Positions 1 through 5,587 of a stretch of DNA of 5,587 nt are shown piece by piece. Made by a program: the position numbers and the translations under genes. The stretch comes from Lysobacterales bacterium (GTDB taxonomy: Bacteria > Pseudomonadota > Gammaproteobacteria > Xanthomonadales > Rhodanobacteraceae), in the NCBI GenBank assembly GCA_013298265.1, contig JAAFHE010000292.1, positions 1 to 5,587 on the forward strand. The letters run 5' to 3'. A model generated the notes under the pieces. That model was not told the DNA's origin and did not search any database. It saw nothing but the letters and a program-made list of their open reading frames with translations. Position 1 is the first letter of the stretch. Every line of letters starts with the position of its first letter.

Positions 1-686
1 AAACCGTCATGGTCGCGATCAAACGGGCGGCAGGCCAGTCCCGGCGACACAGCGAAACGGTCTGAACCCATTGCACCGATGGCGCGGAAACCCTGGCATT
101 CCCAGTACGACAGATCCATCAGCGCGCCGACGGCGATGCAGGCGTCGACCTGGCCCGACAGCACCGCCTGAGCCGCCTGGATCACCGCGAGCTGGCCGCT
201 GGCGGATGCGCCTCCGACGGTATAGGCCAGTCCCCGGATGCCGAAATGCGCGGTGCAGAACCCGCACAGGTCCGAATCCATGAACGACAAGGCATAGGTC
301 GGCCGCAGGAACGCGATGCGCTCGCGGTAGCTGTCCTGCAGGTTGACCAGCTCGCGCTGCTGCACGTTGGAACCACCGACGATCAATCCGATGCGCTGCG
401 GATCAAGCTGGCCGAGCTCGGCCTCATCCCAGGCTTCCTGCACCACCGTCAATGCGGCCGTCGCCGATAGCGAGGCCGTGCGCAATAGCTGGCGGGGAAT
501 GGATTCCGGCACGGCGATTTCGGGTATTTCGGCGCCGAGCACCGGTACGTCGCCGCGACATCGACCCGGTCGCTGCATTACGCCGAACGCACTGCGTCCG
601 GCCAGCAGCGCGGTGGTGAAATTCTGCTTGCCCTGCCCGATGGCCGATACCACGCCGAGGCCAGTCACAACCAGATTAGTGGCCAT
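1..686 (-). CDS. Ketosynthase-like malonyl-ACP decarboxylase of an HCS (beta-branching) cassette, N-terminal part, runs off the left edge
   Basis: Translation from the ATG at 684-686 gives 228 residues, open to the window edge. It starts with a typical ketosynthase strand (VVTGLGVVSAIG, 6-17) and ends in RPFDRDHDG (220-228), the counterpart of the FDxxRDG block. About half of a usual 400-420 residue ketosynthase is present. At the nucleophile elbow, where condensing enzymes have TACSSG, this protein reads VGGASASGQ (157-165), so Ser161 (codon 204-206) replaces the catalytic Cys. From family knowledge, Cys-to-Ser ketosynthases with GGASASG, preceded by a MDSDL block (136-140) and followed by VGALMDLS (186-193) and GAMGSDR (204-210), are the stand-alone decarboxylases of HCS cassettes (PksF, CurC, JamG type). 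These turn malonyl-ACP into acetyl-ACP for a cytosolic HMG-CoA-synthase-like enzyme. The catalytic histidines lie outside the window. AT-ending codons (ATA, CTA, GTA, ACT) seem commoner than in the neighbours. A chain-length-factor-like role is the alternative but fits less well. Confidence 0.85.
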   Translation of the reverse strand, partial: MATNLVVTGLGVVSAIGQGKQNFTTALLAGRSAFGVMQRPGRCRGDVPVLGAEIPEIAVPESIPRQLLRTASLSATAALTVVQEAWDEAELGQLDPQRIGLIVGGSNVQQRELVNLQDSYRERIAFLRPTYALSFMDSDLCGFCTAHFGIRGLAYTVGGASASGQLAVIQAAQAVLSGQVDACIAVGALMDLSYWECQGFRAIGAMGSDRFAVSPGLACRPFDRDHDG

Positions 687-692
687 CGAACG

Positions 693-697
693 CTCCT
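693..697 (-). promoter_or_regulatory. Ribosome binding site of the ketosynthase-like gene
   Basis: On the minus strand AGGAG lies 6 bases before the ATG at 686. This is the best Shine-Dalgarno match in the window, and it fixes the start just before the VVTGLGVVS strand. Confidence 0.75.
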
Positions 698-715
698 GCG
701 AGTGGCCGCATCGAT

Positions 716-768
716 GGCGGCAAAGCGCTTGAGTGTGCAAGCAAGGCGGTCGCTTGTGCAACAAGCAA
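716..768 (-). repeat. Tandem pair of operator-like dyads upstream of the ketosynthase-like gene
   Basis: Two inverted repeats stand side by side. Dyad A (752-766) is gcttg-N5-caagc and dyad B (727-742) is gcttg-N6-caagc. Each is flanked the same way on the plus strand (cgcttg...caagca). Read on the minus strand they form two adjacent similar units (768-745 and 744-716), each starting TTGCTTG and ending CCGCC. Their centres are about 24-25 bases apart, a little over two helical turns, and they lie about 40-80 bases upstream of the start codon. This arrangement suits paired dimeric DNA-binding proteins, for example the neighbouring Fis-type regulator or a TetR/LysR-like factor; which one binds is not visible. 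I found no GG-N10-GC sigma-54 promoter and no convincing -35/-10 pair between the dyads and the gene. Confidence 0.5.
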
Positions 769-862
769 CAGACGCGGAATTGGCGGATTGTGAAAAGCGC
801 CGTACTGATTCATCGCACTGTCGCGCTTCCGCTCCGGCGCATGCAGTCGGCAAAGGGCGCAT

Positions 863-2221
863 CTACGCGGAACGGGACAACGGTACGCTCAGCCGTGCCA
901 CTGCGCCGGTCGCGTCGCTGCGGTTTTCCAGGCTGACCTGTCCATGATGCTTGGCGGCGATCTTGCGGCACAGCACGAGCCCGACACCAGCGCCGCCGGG
1001 CTTGGTCGTGTAGAACGGCACGAAAAGGTTGTCCGGATTGCGAATGCCGGCGCCGCCGTCGACGACCTCGAACTCGGCATGAGCGTCGACGAGGCGGCAG
1101 CCGAAGCGCACCGGTTCGGCGCTGCCCTCGTTGGCTTCGACCGCGTTCTTGACCAGGTTGATCAGCGCGTGCTCCAGATGGACCGGATCGCCGAACAGGA
1201 TTGCCGTCGGCACGTCACCGGCGCGCTCGACAACCCCGCCGGGAAACATGGCCAGCACGCGCTGCATCAGCCGCGCGGCGGGAAATTCCACTTTGTGCGG
1301 CTCGGGCAGCCGCGCGATGCGCGCATACACCGAGATGAACTCCTTGAGGCCTCTCGCGCGCTGCGAGATCACGTCAAGTCCGTCGCGCATGACATCCAGC
1401 TGCTGCGCCGCGTCGCCGCGGGCGACGACGCTCTCCAGGGTCTGGCACAGCGACAGGATCGGTGTCAGGGAATTGTTGACCTCGTGGCTGATGACGCGGA
1501 TCAGCCGTTGCCAGACCAGGATTTCCTCCTCCGCCAGGGCCAGGCGCAGATCGACGATGAACACGATGCGGCTGGGCCGGCCCTGTCGCCGGTAGAACTG
1601 CTGGCTCACCTGCCAGCGGCTCTCGGCACCCGGAAAACGGAAATCGATGACGCGCGGTTCAGTCGCGAACGGAATCGCCGCGAGCGGCGTGGCCGCATAG
1701 TCGGTGCCGATCAACTGTTCGGCCGGCACACGCAGCAGTTGTGCCGCGAGCGGATTGACCAGACGGATGCGGTCATAGGCATCGCAGGCGACGATCGCGA
1801 CGCTGATCTGGTCGACGACTTTCTGCAGCATGCCGAGCAGCTCCTGCTCGGTATGCCGGCCCGCTTCGAGATCGCCGATCAGCACGTTGAGCTGGCGATA
1901 CAGCTCGCCCAATTCGCCCGATTCGCACGCGTGCGCGGCCTTGATGCTGAAATCCTGGGCATGCGCCGCTTCGATCAGGTTGCTCAGCGCGCGGATGCGG
2001 TGCCCCACGTCGGCGCGAACCGCCGCTGCGACGATGGCGACCCAGACCACCCCGAGCATGGCCAGCGCTTCCACCCGGTACTTCGGCAGTGCGTCTGCGG
2101 CAGCCAGTACCAGGATCAGTACCGGCGGAATGGCGCAGCTGCCGATCCACAACAGCAGCCTCACACCCGCCGACAGCCGCCGCCGCGGCGGCGTGCTGCG
2201 CGAGCGCGTGCCCTGGATCAC
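863..2221 (-). CDS. Membrane-bound PAS-domain sensor histidine kinase (NtrY/NtrB-like)
   Basis: The gene encodes 452 residues from a GTG start. The order is a basic N-terminus, two hydrophobic segments (about 21-41 and 53-69) with only a short outside loop, a HAMP-like linker (70-120), a PAS domain (about 126-225), a dimerisation/phosphoacceptor helix with ISHEVNNSLTPI (phospho-accepting His246), and a HATPase_c domain. The ATPase shows an N box NLVKNA (355-360), G1 DGGAGI (388-393), F box FVPFYTTK (400-407) and G2 GGAGVGL (409-415), so the kinase appears intact. With almost no extracytoplasmic domain, the signal is probably sensed in the membrane or by the cytoplasmic PAS domain. The GTG overlaps the stop of the upstream response regulator (GTGA, 2218-2221) and is preceded by GGGAG at 2227-2231 with 5-base spacing. 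The two proteins are therefore almost certainly co-translated partners. HEVNN with LTPI resembles NtrY-type kinases (HEIKNPLTPI). The ligand is unknown. Confidence 0.93.
   Translation of the reverse strand: MIQGTRSRSTPPRRRLSAGVRLLLWIGSCAIPPVLILVLAAADALPKYRVEALAMLGVVWVAIVAAAVRADVGHRIRALSNLIEAAHAQDFSIKAAHACESGELGELYRQLNVLIGDLEAGRHTEQELLGMLQKVVDQISVAIVACDAYDRIRLVNPLAAQLLRVPAEQLIGTDYAATPLAAIPFATEPRVIDFRFPGAESRWQVSQQFYRRQGRPSRIVFIVDLRLALAEEEILVWQRLIRVISHEVNNSLTPILSLCQTLESVVARGDAAQQLDVMRDGLDVISQRARGLKEFISVYARIARLPEPHKVEFPAARLMQRVLAMFPGGVVERAGDVPTAILFGDPVHLEHALINLVKNAVEANEGSAEPVRFGCRLVDAHAEFEVVDGGAGIRNPDNLFVPFYTTKPGGAGVGLVLCRKIAAKHHGQVSLENRSDATGAVARLSVPLSRSA
2218..2221 (-). other. Stop/start overlap coupling regulator and kinase genes
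   Basis: The minus strand reads GTGA here. GTG (2221-2219) starts the kinase and TGA (2220-2218) ends the regulator. A GGGAG at 2227-2231 lies inside the regulator's last codons. This supports a single transcript and translational coupling of the two-component pair. Confidence 0.85.
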
Positions 2222-3579
2222 GCCGGCTCCCGCTTGCCCAGGCGCCGGTACAGCGCGGAACGGCTGATACCCAGCTCCTTCGCCGCAATCGCGGCATTGC
2301 CGTCGTGCCGGGCCAGCGAGCGCCGGATCAGAGCGACTTCCGCATGCTGCAGGGTCATGCCGTCGAATTCGTCGGCAGAGGCACCGGGCACTGCGCGCGC
2401 AATCAACTGCAGATCCTGTTCACCGATCTGCGTCTGCTGCGCCAGCAGGACCGAGCGCTCAACCACATGCTGCAGTTCGCGGATATTGCCCGGCCAGGCG
2501 TAGTTCTCCAGCGCGGCACGCGCACCGGCGGAAAACGTTCGCGCCGGTGAGTTGTAGTGCTGGCAGGCGCGGGCGAGGAAACCTTCGGCCAGCAGCAATA
2601 TGTCTTCGCGGCGCTGGCGCAGCGCCGGCATGTTCAGGGTCACGCCATTGAGCCGGTACAGCAGGTCCTGGCGGAAATTGCGTTCCGCCACGAGGCTGTC
2701 GAGATTGGCGTTGGTCGCGGAAATGAAACGCACGCTGGCGTGCTTGGTGAACGAGCTGCCGAGTTTTTCATAGCTACGCTCTTCCAGCAGGCGCAGGATC
2801 TTGGCCTGCTGGGTCAACGGCAGATTGGCGATTTCGTCGAGAAACAACGTGCCCTGGTCGGCGAGTTCGACTCGGCCGACGCGTTCGGTCTTGGCGTCGG
2901 TATAGGCGCCTTTGGTGTGGCCGAACATTTCGCTCTCGAAGGTCGATTCGGAGATCGCGCCCATGTTGACGCTGATGAAGGGCGCAGCCGCACGGCTGGA
3001 GTGCTGGTGGATGTAGCTCGCCAGCAGGCTCTTGCCCGTGCCGTTCTCGCCGGTGATCAGGATCGGCATCGCGCTCTGCGCCACGCGCCGCGCCATCGAC
3101 AGCAGTTGGTCCATCTCGACCGAACGCGAGAGCAACTTGCCTCCGCTGCGCTGCTGGCGCAGCAGCGCGTTTTCCGCTGTGAGTTTGCGTTCGCGGCCCT
3201 GCGCCGCGCGCAGGGCGAGCTGGGTGCGCAAAGTCGACAGCAGGCGATTGTTCTCCCAGGGCTTCTCGACGAAATCCACCGCCCCGCGCTGCATCGCTTC
3301 GACCGCGATGCCGATCGTGCCCCAGCCGGTCATCGCGATCACTGGCATGTCTTCGGCCGCTTCGCGCAGGGCGGCGATCAGCGCCAGCCCTTCCTTGCCG
3401 GAGGTCGTGTCCTCTACGTAGTTCAGATCCACCAGAGCGAGCTGGCAGGCCTCGCGCCGTGCCGCCGCGACGGCTTCGGCCGGCGAACGGCAGGCGATGC
3501 AGCTCATGCCTTCGCTCTTGAGCAGCACGCGCAGCGCCGTCAGTATGCTTTCATCGTCATCGACTATCAGGATCGTCAT
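2218..3579 (-). CDS. NtrC-class response regulator (receiver - AAA+ sigma-54 activator - Fis HTH)
   Basis: The gene encodes 453 residues from the ATG at 3577-3579. The reading frame stays open about 40 codons further upstream, but that part is Cys/Arg-rich and overlaps the promoter candidate, whereas MTILIVDDDE is the canonical receiver start. The receiver (1-120) has acidic Asp7-9, phosphoacceptor Asp51, Thr84 and Lys106. The AAA+ domain (about 150-380) has Walker A GENGTGKS (177-184), Walker B TLFLDEI (244-250), a sensor I region SATN (287-290), RQDLLYRLN (303-311) and WPGNIRELQ (362-370). A C-terminal Fis-type helix-turn-helix (about 411-449, ending GISRSALYRRL) binds DNA. When phosphorylated, such proteins bind upstream sites and remodel sigma-54 RNA polymerase. 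The sigma-54 contact loop reads GAYTDA (224-229) instead of GAFTGA, a variant I associate with a subfamily paired with NtrY-like kinases. A GGAAAG at 3586-3591 serves as a modest ribosome binding site. Confidence 0.94.
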   Translation of the reverse strand: MTILIVDDDESILTALRVLLKSEGMSCIACRSPAEAVAAARREACQLALVDLNYVEDTTSGKEGLALIAALREAAEDMPVIAMTGWGTIGIAVEAMQRGAVDFVEKPWENNRLLSTLRTQLALRAAQGRERKLTAENALLRQQRSGGKLLSRSVEMDQLLSMARRVAQSAMPILITGENGTGKSLLASYIHQHSSRAAAPFISVNMGAISESTFESEMFGHTKGAYTDAKTERVGRVELADQGTLFLDEIANLPLTQQAKILRLLEERSYEKLGSSFTKHASVRFISATNANLDSLVAERNFRQDLLYRLNGVTLNMPALRQRREDILLLAEGFLARACQHYNSPARTFSAGARAALENYAWPGNIRELQHVVERSVLLAQQTQIGEQDLQLIARAVPGASADEFDGMTLQHAEVALIRRSLARHDGNAAIAAKELGISRSALYRRLGKREPA

Positions 3580-3637
3580 TGCGCACTTTCCACGGCATTG
3601 TCCGCACTGTCGGTCGCCCCTTGCCTGCGGCGGCCGG

Positions 3638-3646
3638 AGTATAGCA
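3638..3646 (-). promoter_or_regulatory. Candidate extended -10 promoter for the regulator-kinase operon
   Basis: The minus strand reads TGCTATACT, an extended -10 (TGN plus TATACT, 5 of 6 to TATAAT). It would give a start near 3631 and a leader of about 50 bases to the ATG at 3579. The -35 region at 16-18 base spacing (around CGGGAC) is poor, as is usual for extended -10 promoters. It is an isolated AT-rich hexamer in otherwise GC-rich DNA. Confidence 0.5.
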
Positions 3647-3853
3647 GCGGCCCTGCAGCAGTCCCGGACGGCCCAGGCGCACGACGCTTGTCCGCGCATA
3701 CGCAGCGTAGCGGTTTGGATGTGCGCCGGGTTTCGGCCGGATCGCCTGCGGCGTAGCCGATGCTGGTCATGCCGTCGATGACAACTTCGCGCTCGATTCC
3801 ACCGCAGTGCCGGAACCGAAAGGCCGGCGCATCAGCTGCGGCAAGCCTTGCCC

Positions 3854-3878
3854 GGAAAACGGGAACACCGTCTTTTCC
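3854..3878 (-). terminator. Possible intrinsic terminator after the aldehyde dehydrogenase gene
   Basis: Starting 11 bases past the stop, the minus strand can fold GGAAAA(GA)CGG - TGTTC - CCGTTTTCC. This is a 9-bp stem with a 2-base bulge and a 5-base loop. The A-rich left arm and T-rich right arm mean the shorter ACGG/CCGT stem is followed by a T run, in either direction. The T tract is short and partly inside the stem, so it is weaker than a textbook terminator. Confidence 0.35.
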
Positions 3879-3889
3879 AGGATTCCTGT

Positions 3890-5392
3890 TTACAACTTCA
3901 GCGCGACGGATTTGAGTTCGGTAAACGACTCCACGCCAGCCCGTCCGAACTCGCGTCCCCAGCCCGACTCGCGCCAGCCGCCGAACGGCATGTTGGGATC
4001 GACGACGTGGTAGCAGTTGACCCAGACCGTACCGGCCTGTAGCGCTCGCGCCGCGCGGTGCGCGTTCTTCACGTCACGCGACCAGACGCCTGCAGCGAGG
4101 CCGTAACGCGTGCCGTTCGCCTGCGCCACCACGTCCGCGAAATTCTTGAACGGCACCACGCAGACGACCGGACCGAAGATCTCTTCCTGTATCACGCGCA
4201 TGGCGGGATCGGTCCTGGCTAGCAGAGTCGGTTCGACGAAATAGCCCGCGCGGTCGGGACGACGCCCGCCGGCGACGATCTCCGCGCCTGCGCTCACGCC
4301 CTCGTCGACATAGCCCTCGACACGTTCGCGCTGCCGCGCCGAGATCAACGGCCCGAGCTGAGTTTCCGCATCGAAGGGATCACCGATCACATAGCTCGAC
4401 ATGGCCTCGGCGAGGCCGGCGACAACGGTGTCGTAGACCGAGTCCTGCACGTACAGGCGCGTGCCGGCGTAGCAGACCTGTCCGGCGTTGAAGAACGCCG
4501 CAGCGGCAGAGCCGGCGATGGCCTGTTCCAGGTCCGCATCGGCGAAGATGATGTTCGGCGACTTGCCGCCAAGCTCGACCGTGACACGCTTGAAGTCCTC
4601 GGCACAGCTACGCACGATGTCGCGACCCACTGCAGTGGAGCCCGTGAACGAGACCTTGTCGACGCCCGGATGCCGCACCAGCGCCGCGCCGGCTTCGCTG
4701 CCCAGGCCGGTGAGTATCTGCAGCACGCCGGGCGGAAAGCCCGCTTCCAGCGCAAGCTCGCCAAGCCGCAGCGCACTCAGCGGGGTCAGCTCCGAGGGCT
4801 TGAGTATGATGACGCAGCCGGCCGCGAGCGCTGCCGACAGCTTCATCGCAACCTGCAGAAGGGGAAAATTCCACGGCGTGATGCCGGCAACCACGCCGAC
4901 TGGCTGGCGCAGGCTGAAGGCCTGGAACGGCGTCGGCGCACAGGCCAGATCGAAGGTCTCGCCGGTGAGCTTGGTCGCCCAGCCGGCGTTGTAGCGGATC
5001 GTGTCGACGGTGAACGGCACGTCGACCATGCGCGTGATCATCAGCGGCTTGCCGACGTCCAGCGATTCCAGCTCGGCGAATTCAACGGCGTGACGCTCGA
5101 GCAGGTCGGCCAGCTTGAACAGTGCGCGCGCGCGGAATGTCGGCGGCTGCGTGGACCAGCGCCGGAAGGCCGTGCGCGCAGCGGCGACGGCGAGCTCCAC
5201 GTCGGCGGCGGCGGCCGCGGCAACCTGGACAATGGGTTCACCGCGCGCCGGATCTTCGATTGGCATGCGCGCGCCGGACTGTGCATCGACCCAGCGGTTG
5301 TTGATCAGCAGTTGCCCGGCACGCAGCAGGAAATCAGCAGTCGCGGCCGACAGAGCCGGACGTTGCGGCGGGTTCGCAGCAATGGCGTTCAT
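3890..5392 (-). CDS. NAD(P)-dependent aldehyde dehydrogenase (ALDH superfamily, betaine/phenylacetaldehyde dehydrogenase-like)
   Basis: The 500-residue product has the normal length for a soluble class 1/2-like ALDH, which oxidises an aldehyde to a carboxylic acid with NAD(P)+. Seen in order: the N-terminal strand LINNRWVDAQSG (29-40), PWNFP (173-177, with Asn175 of the oxyanion site), the cofactor-binding KPSE (198-201, Lys198), the Rossmann turn FTGSTAVG (249-256), general base Glu273 in VELGGKSPN, nucleophile Cys307 in GQVCYAG, cofactor-binding EIFGPV (404-409), and the C-terminal MPFGGWRESGWGRE block (468-481). All catalytic residues are present, so it should be active. The overall pattern resembles betaine-aldehyde and phenylacetaldehyde dehydrogenases, but the substrate cannot be read from sequence. 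No strong Shine-Dalgarno precedes the ATG at 5390-5392; the length and the LINNRWVD position support this start. The 310-base gap and a hairpin after its stop suggest it is transcribed separately from the two-component genes. Confidence 0.95.
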   Translation of the reverse strand: MNAIAANPPQRPALSAATADFLLRAGQLLINNRWVDAQSGARMPIEDPARGEPIVQVAAAAAADVELAVAAARTAFRRWSTQPPTFRARALFKLADLLERHAVEFAELESLDVGKPLMITRMVDVPFTVDTIRYNAGWATKLTGETFDLACAPTPFQAFSLRQPVGVVAGITPWNFPLLQVAMKLSAALAAGCVIILKPSELTPLSALRLGELALEAGFPPGVLQILTGLGSEAGAALVRHPGVDKVSFTGSTAVGRDIVRSCAEDFKRVTVELGGKSPNIIFADADLEQAIAGSAAAAFFNAGQVCYAGTRLYVQDSVYDTVVAGLAEAMSSYVIGDPFDAETQLGPLISARQRERVEGYVDEGVSAGAEIVAGGRRPDRAGYFVEPTLLARTDPAMRVIQEEIFGPVVCVVPFKNFADVVAQANGTRYGLAAGVWSRDVKNAHRAARALQAGTVWVNCYHVVDPNMPFGGWRESGWGREFGRAGVESFTELKSVALKL

Positions 5393-5587
5393 TCAGATGT
5401 GTTCATCGGCAGGTGAGAGCTCGTATGTCTTGCAGTACCGGCGCAAGAACAGCCCCGCGTACGGTCTGTTCGGCACAATGGATGGACCCGACAGGCAGAT
5501 TGGTCATTTTCAGCGCAACGCACGCACACGCTGCGGCGCACACTTGGAAACCGGCCACCGTCCGGCGGCGGCGGACTGTATCGCCTA
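5393..5587. other. Upstream region of the aldehyde dehydrogenase, no gene supported
   Basis: No gene can be supported in this edge stretch. On the minus strand two frames are open from the right edge, ending at the TGA at 5403-5405 and at the TGA at 5389-5391, which overlaps the dehydrogenase ATG. On the plus strand a frame starting at 5425, with an AGGTGA in front, is open to the edge. All are short, Arg- or Cys-rich and match nothing I recognise. One of the minus-strand frames could still be the tail of an upstream gene. Confidence 0.4.
5443..5456 (-). promoter_or_regulatory. Candidate sigma-54 (-24/-12) promoter for the aldehyde dehydrogenase
   Basis: The minus strand has GG (5456-5455), ten bases, then GC (5444-5443). 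The -12 box is a perfect TTGC, but the -24 box (CGGGGC against TGGCAC) is weak. Transcription would start near 5431, about 40 bases before the ATG at 5392. The TTGC lies inside a dyad, tcttgc-N9-gcaaga (5428-5448). The GG-N10-GC core is easily met by chance in GC-rich DNA, so the call rests mainly on position and on the sigma-54 type activator encoded nearby. Confidence 0.28.

Larger units (their letters stand above)
3580..3889. other. Non-coding spacer between the dehydrogenase and regulator genes
   Basis: These 310 bases carry no supportable gene. Short open frames here are Arg/Pro/Gly-rich and show no recognisable domain. The stretch holds, from the dehydrogenase side, a hairpin (3854-3878), a 13-base palindrome ggcaagccttgcc (3840-3852), and the extended -10 candidate (3638-3646). 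It therefore appears to separate two transcription units. Confidence 0.6.

Noticed and set aside
687..862. Sigma-54 or sigma-70 promoter for the ketosynthase-like gene
   Set aside because: I looked for GG-N10-GC and TTGACA/TATAAT pairs on the minus strand; only weak fragments (such as CACAAT without a good -35) appear, so no promoter is called.
944..2503. 519-codon open frame on the plus strand
   Set aside because: It is antisense to the kinase and the end of the regulator, spans their junction, is rich in His/Asp/Arg/Gln/Ala and has no recognisable domain. Long antisense frames are expected opposite genes with G/C-biased third positions.
3580..3699. N-terminal extension of the response regulator by 40 residues
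   Set aside because: The extension is Cys/Arg-rich, overlaps the extended -10 candidate, and precedes a canonical receiver start (MTILIVDDDE) that has its own ribosome binding site.
2557..3756. 399-codon open frame on the plus strand
   Set aside because: It is antisense to the response regulator, whose domains and catalytic motifs are unmistakable, and its own translation is a low-complexity Arg/Gln/Ala/His mix.
3576..3770. 64-codon minus-strand frame in the spacer before the regulator
   Set aside because: It has Arg/Pro/Gly-rich composition, no ribosome binding site I could support, no recognisable family, and it overlaps the promoter region.
5389..5406. Five-codon frame (MNTSE) ending in an ATGA overlap with the dehydrogenase start, as a leader peptide
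   Set aside because: No Shine-Dalgarno precedes it and a short frame like this is easily met by chance; there is no attenuator-like structure to support a leader role.
4670..5416. 248-codon open frame on the plus strand
   Set aside because: It is antisense to the aldehyde dehydrogenase, highly Arg/Gly-rich and without known motifs.
5425..5587. Possible divergent plus-strand gene starting at 5425 after an AGGTGA
   Set aside because: Its 54 codons to the edge give an Arg/Ala/Thr-rich product with no recognisable motif, and a start only about 32 bases from the dehydrogenase start leaves no room for the dehydrogenase promoter.

Overview
The window is high-GC DNA. Every gene I can support lies on the minus strand, so transcription runs from right to left. 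Protein style, codon use (strong G/C preference at third positions in the three complete genes) and the sigma-54 type regulator suggest a proteobacterium, perhaps a gammaproteobacterium of the xanthomonad/Steroidobacter kind. That taxonomic guess is inference only.

Layout in order of transcription: (1) bases 5587-5393 are a leader with a possible sigma-54-like promoter and a dyad; (2) 5392-3890 encode a complete 500-residue NAD(P)-dependent aldehyde dehydrogenase with all catalytic residues; (3) 3889-3580 are non-coding, with a hairpin just past the dehydrogenase stop (possible terminator) and an extended -10 promoter candidate in front of the next gene; (4) 3579-2218 encode a receiver/AAA+/Fis response regulator of the NtrC class; (5) 2221-863 encode its membrane-bound PAS histidine kinase, sharing a 4-base GTGA overlap with the regulator; (6) 862-687 are a regulatory-looking spacer with two adjacent CGCTTG...CAAGCA dyads; (7) 686-1 hold the N-terminal 228 residues of a ketosynthase-like protein that runs off the left edge.

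The most informative gene is the last. In this ketosynthase the nucleophilic cysteine is replaced by serine in a GGASASG motif. That form, with the surrounding conserved blocks, is what I know from the decarboxylating ketosynthase of HMG-CoA-synthase (HCS) cassettes, which install beta-branches in trans-AT and related polyketides (PksF, CurC, JamG type). The left edge is therefore probably the start of a beta-branching cassette, and possibly the flank of a larger polyketide cluster. The two-component system directly upstream, and the unusual dyads between it and the ketosynthase, suggest that a bacterial-enhancer-type regulator may control the cassette. This is an inference from adjacency. The aldehyde dehydrogenase may be a tailoring enzyme or an unrelated neighbour.
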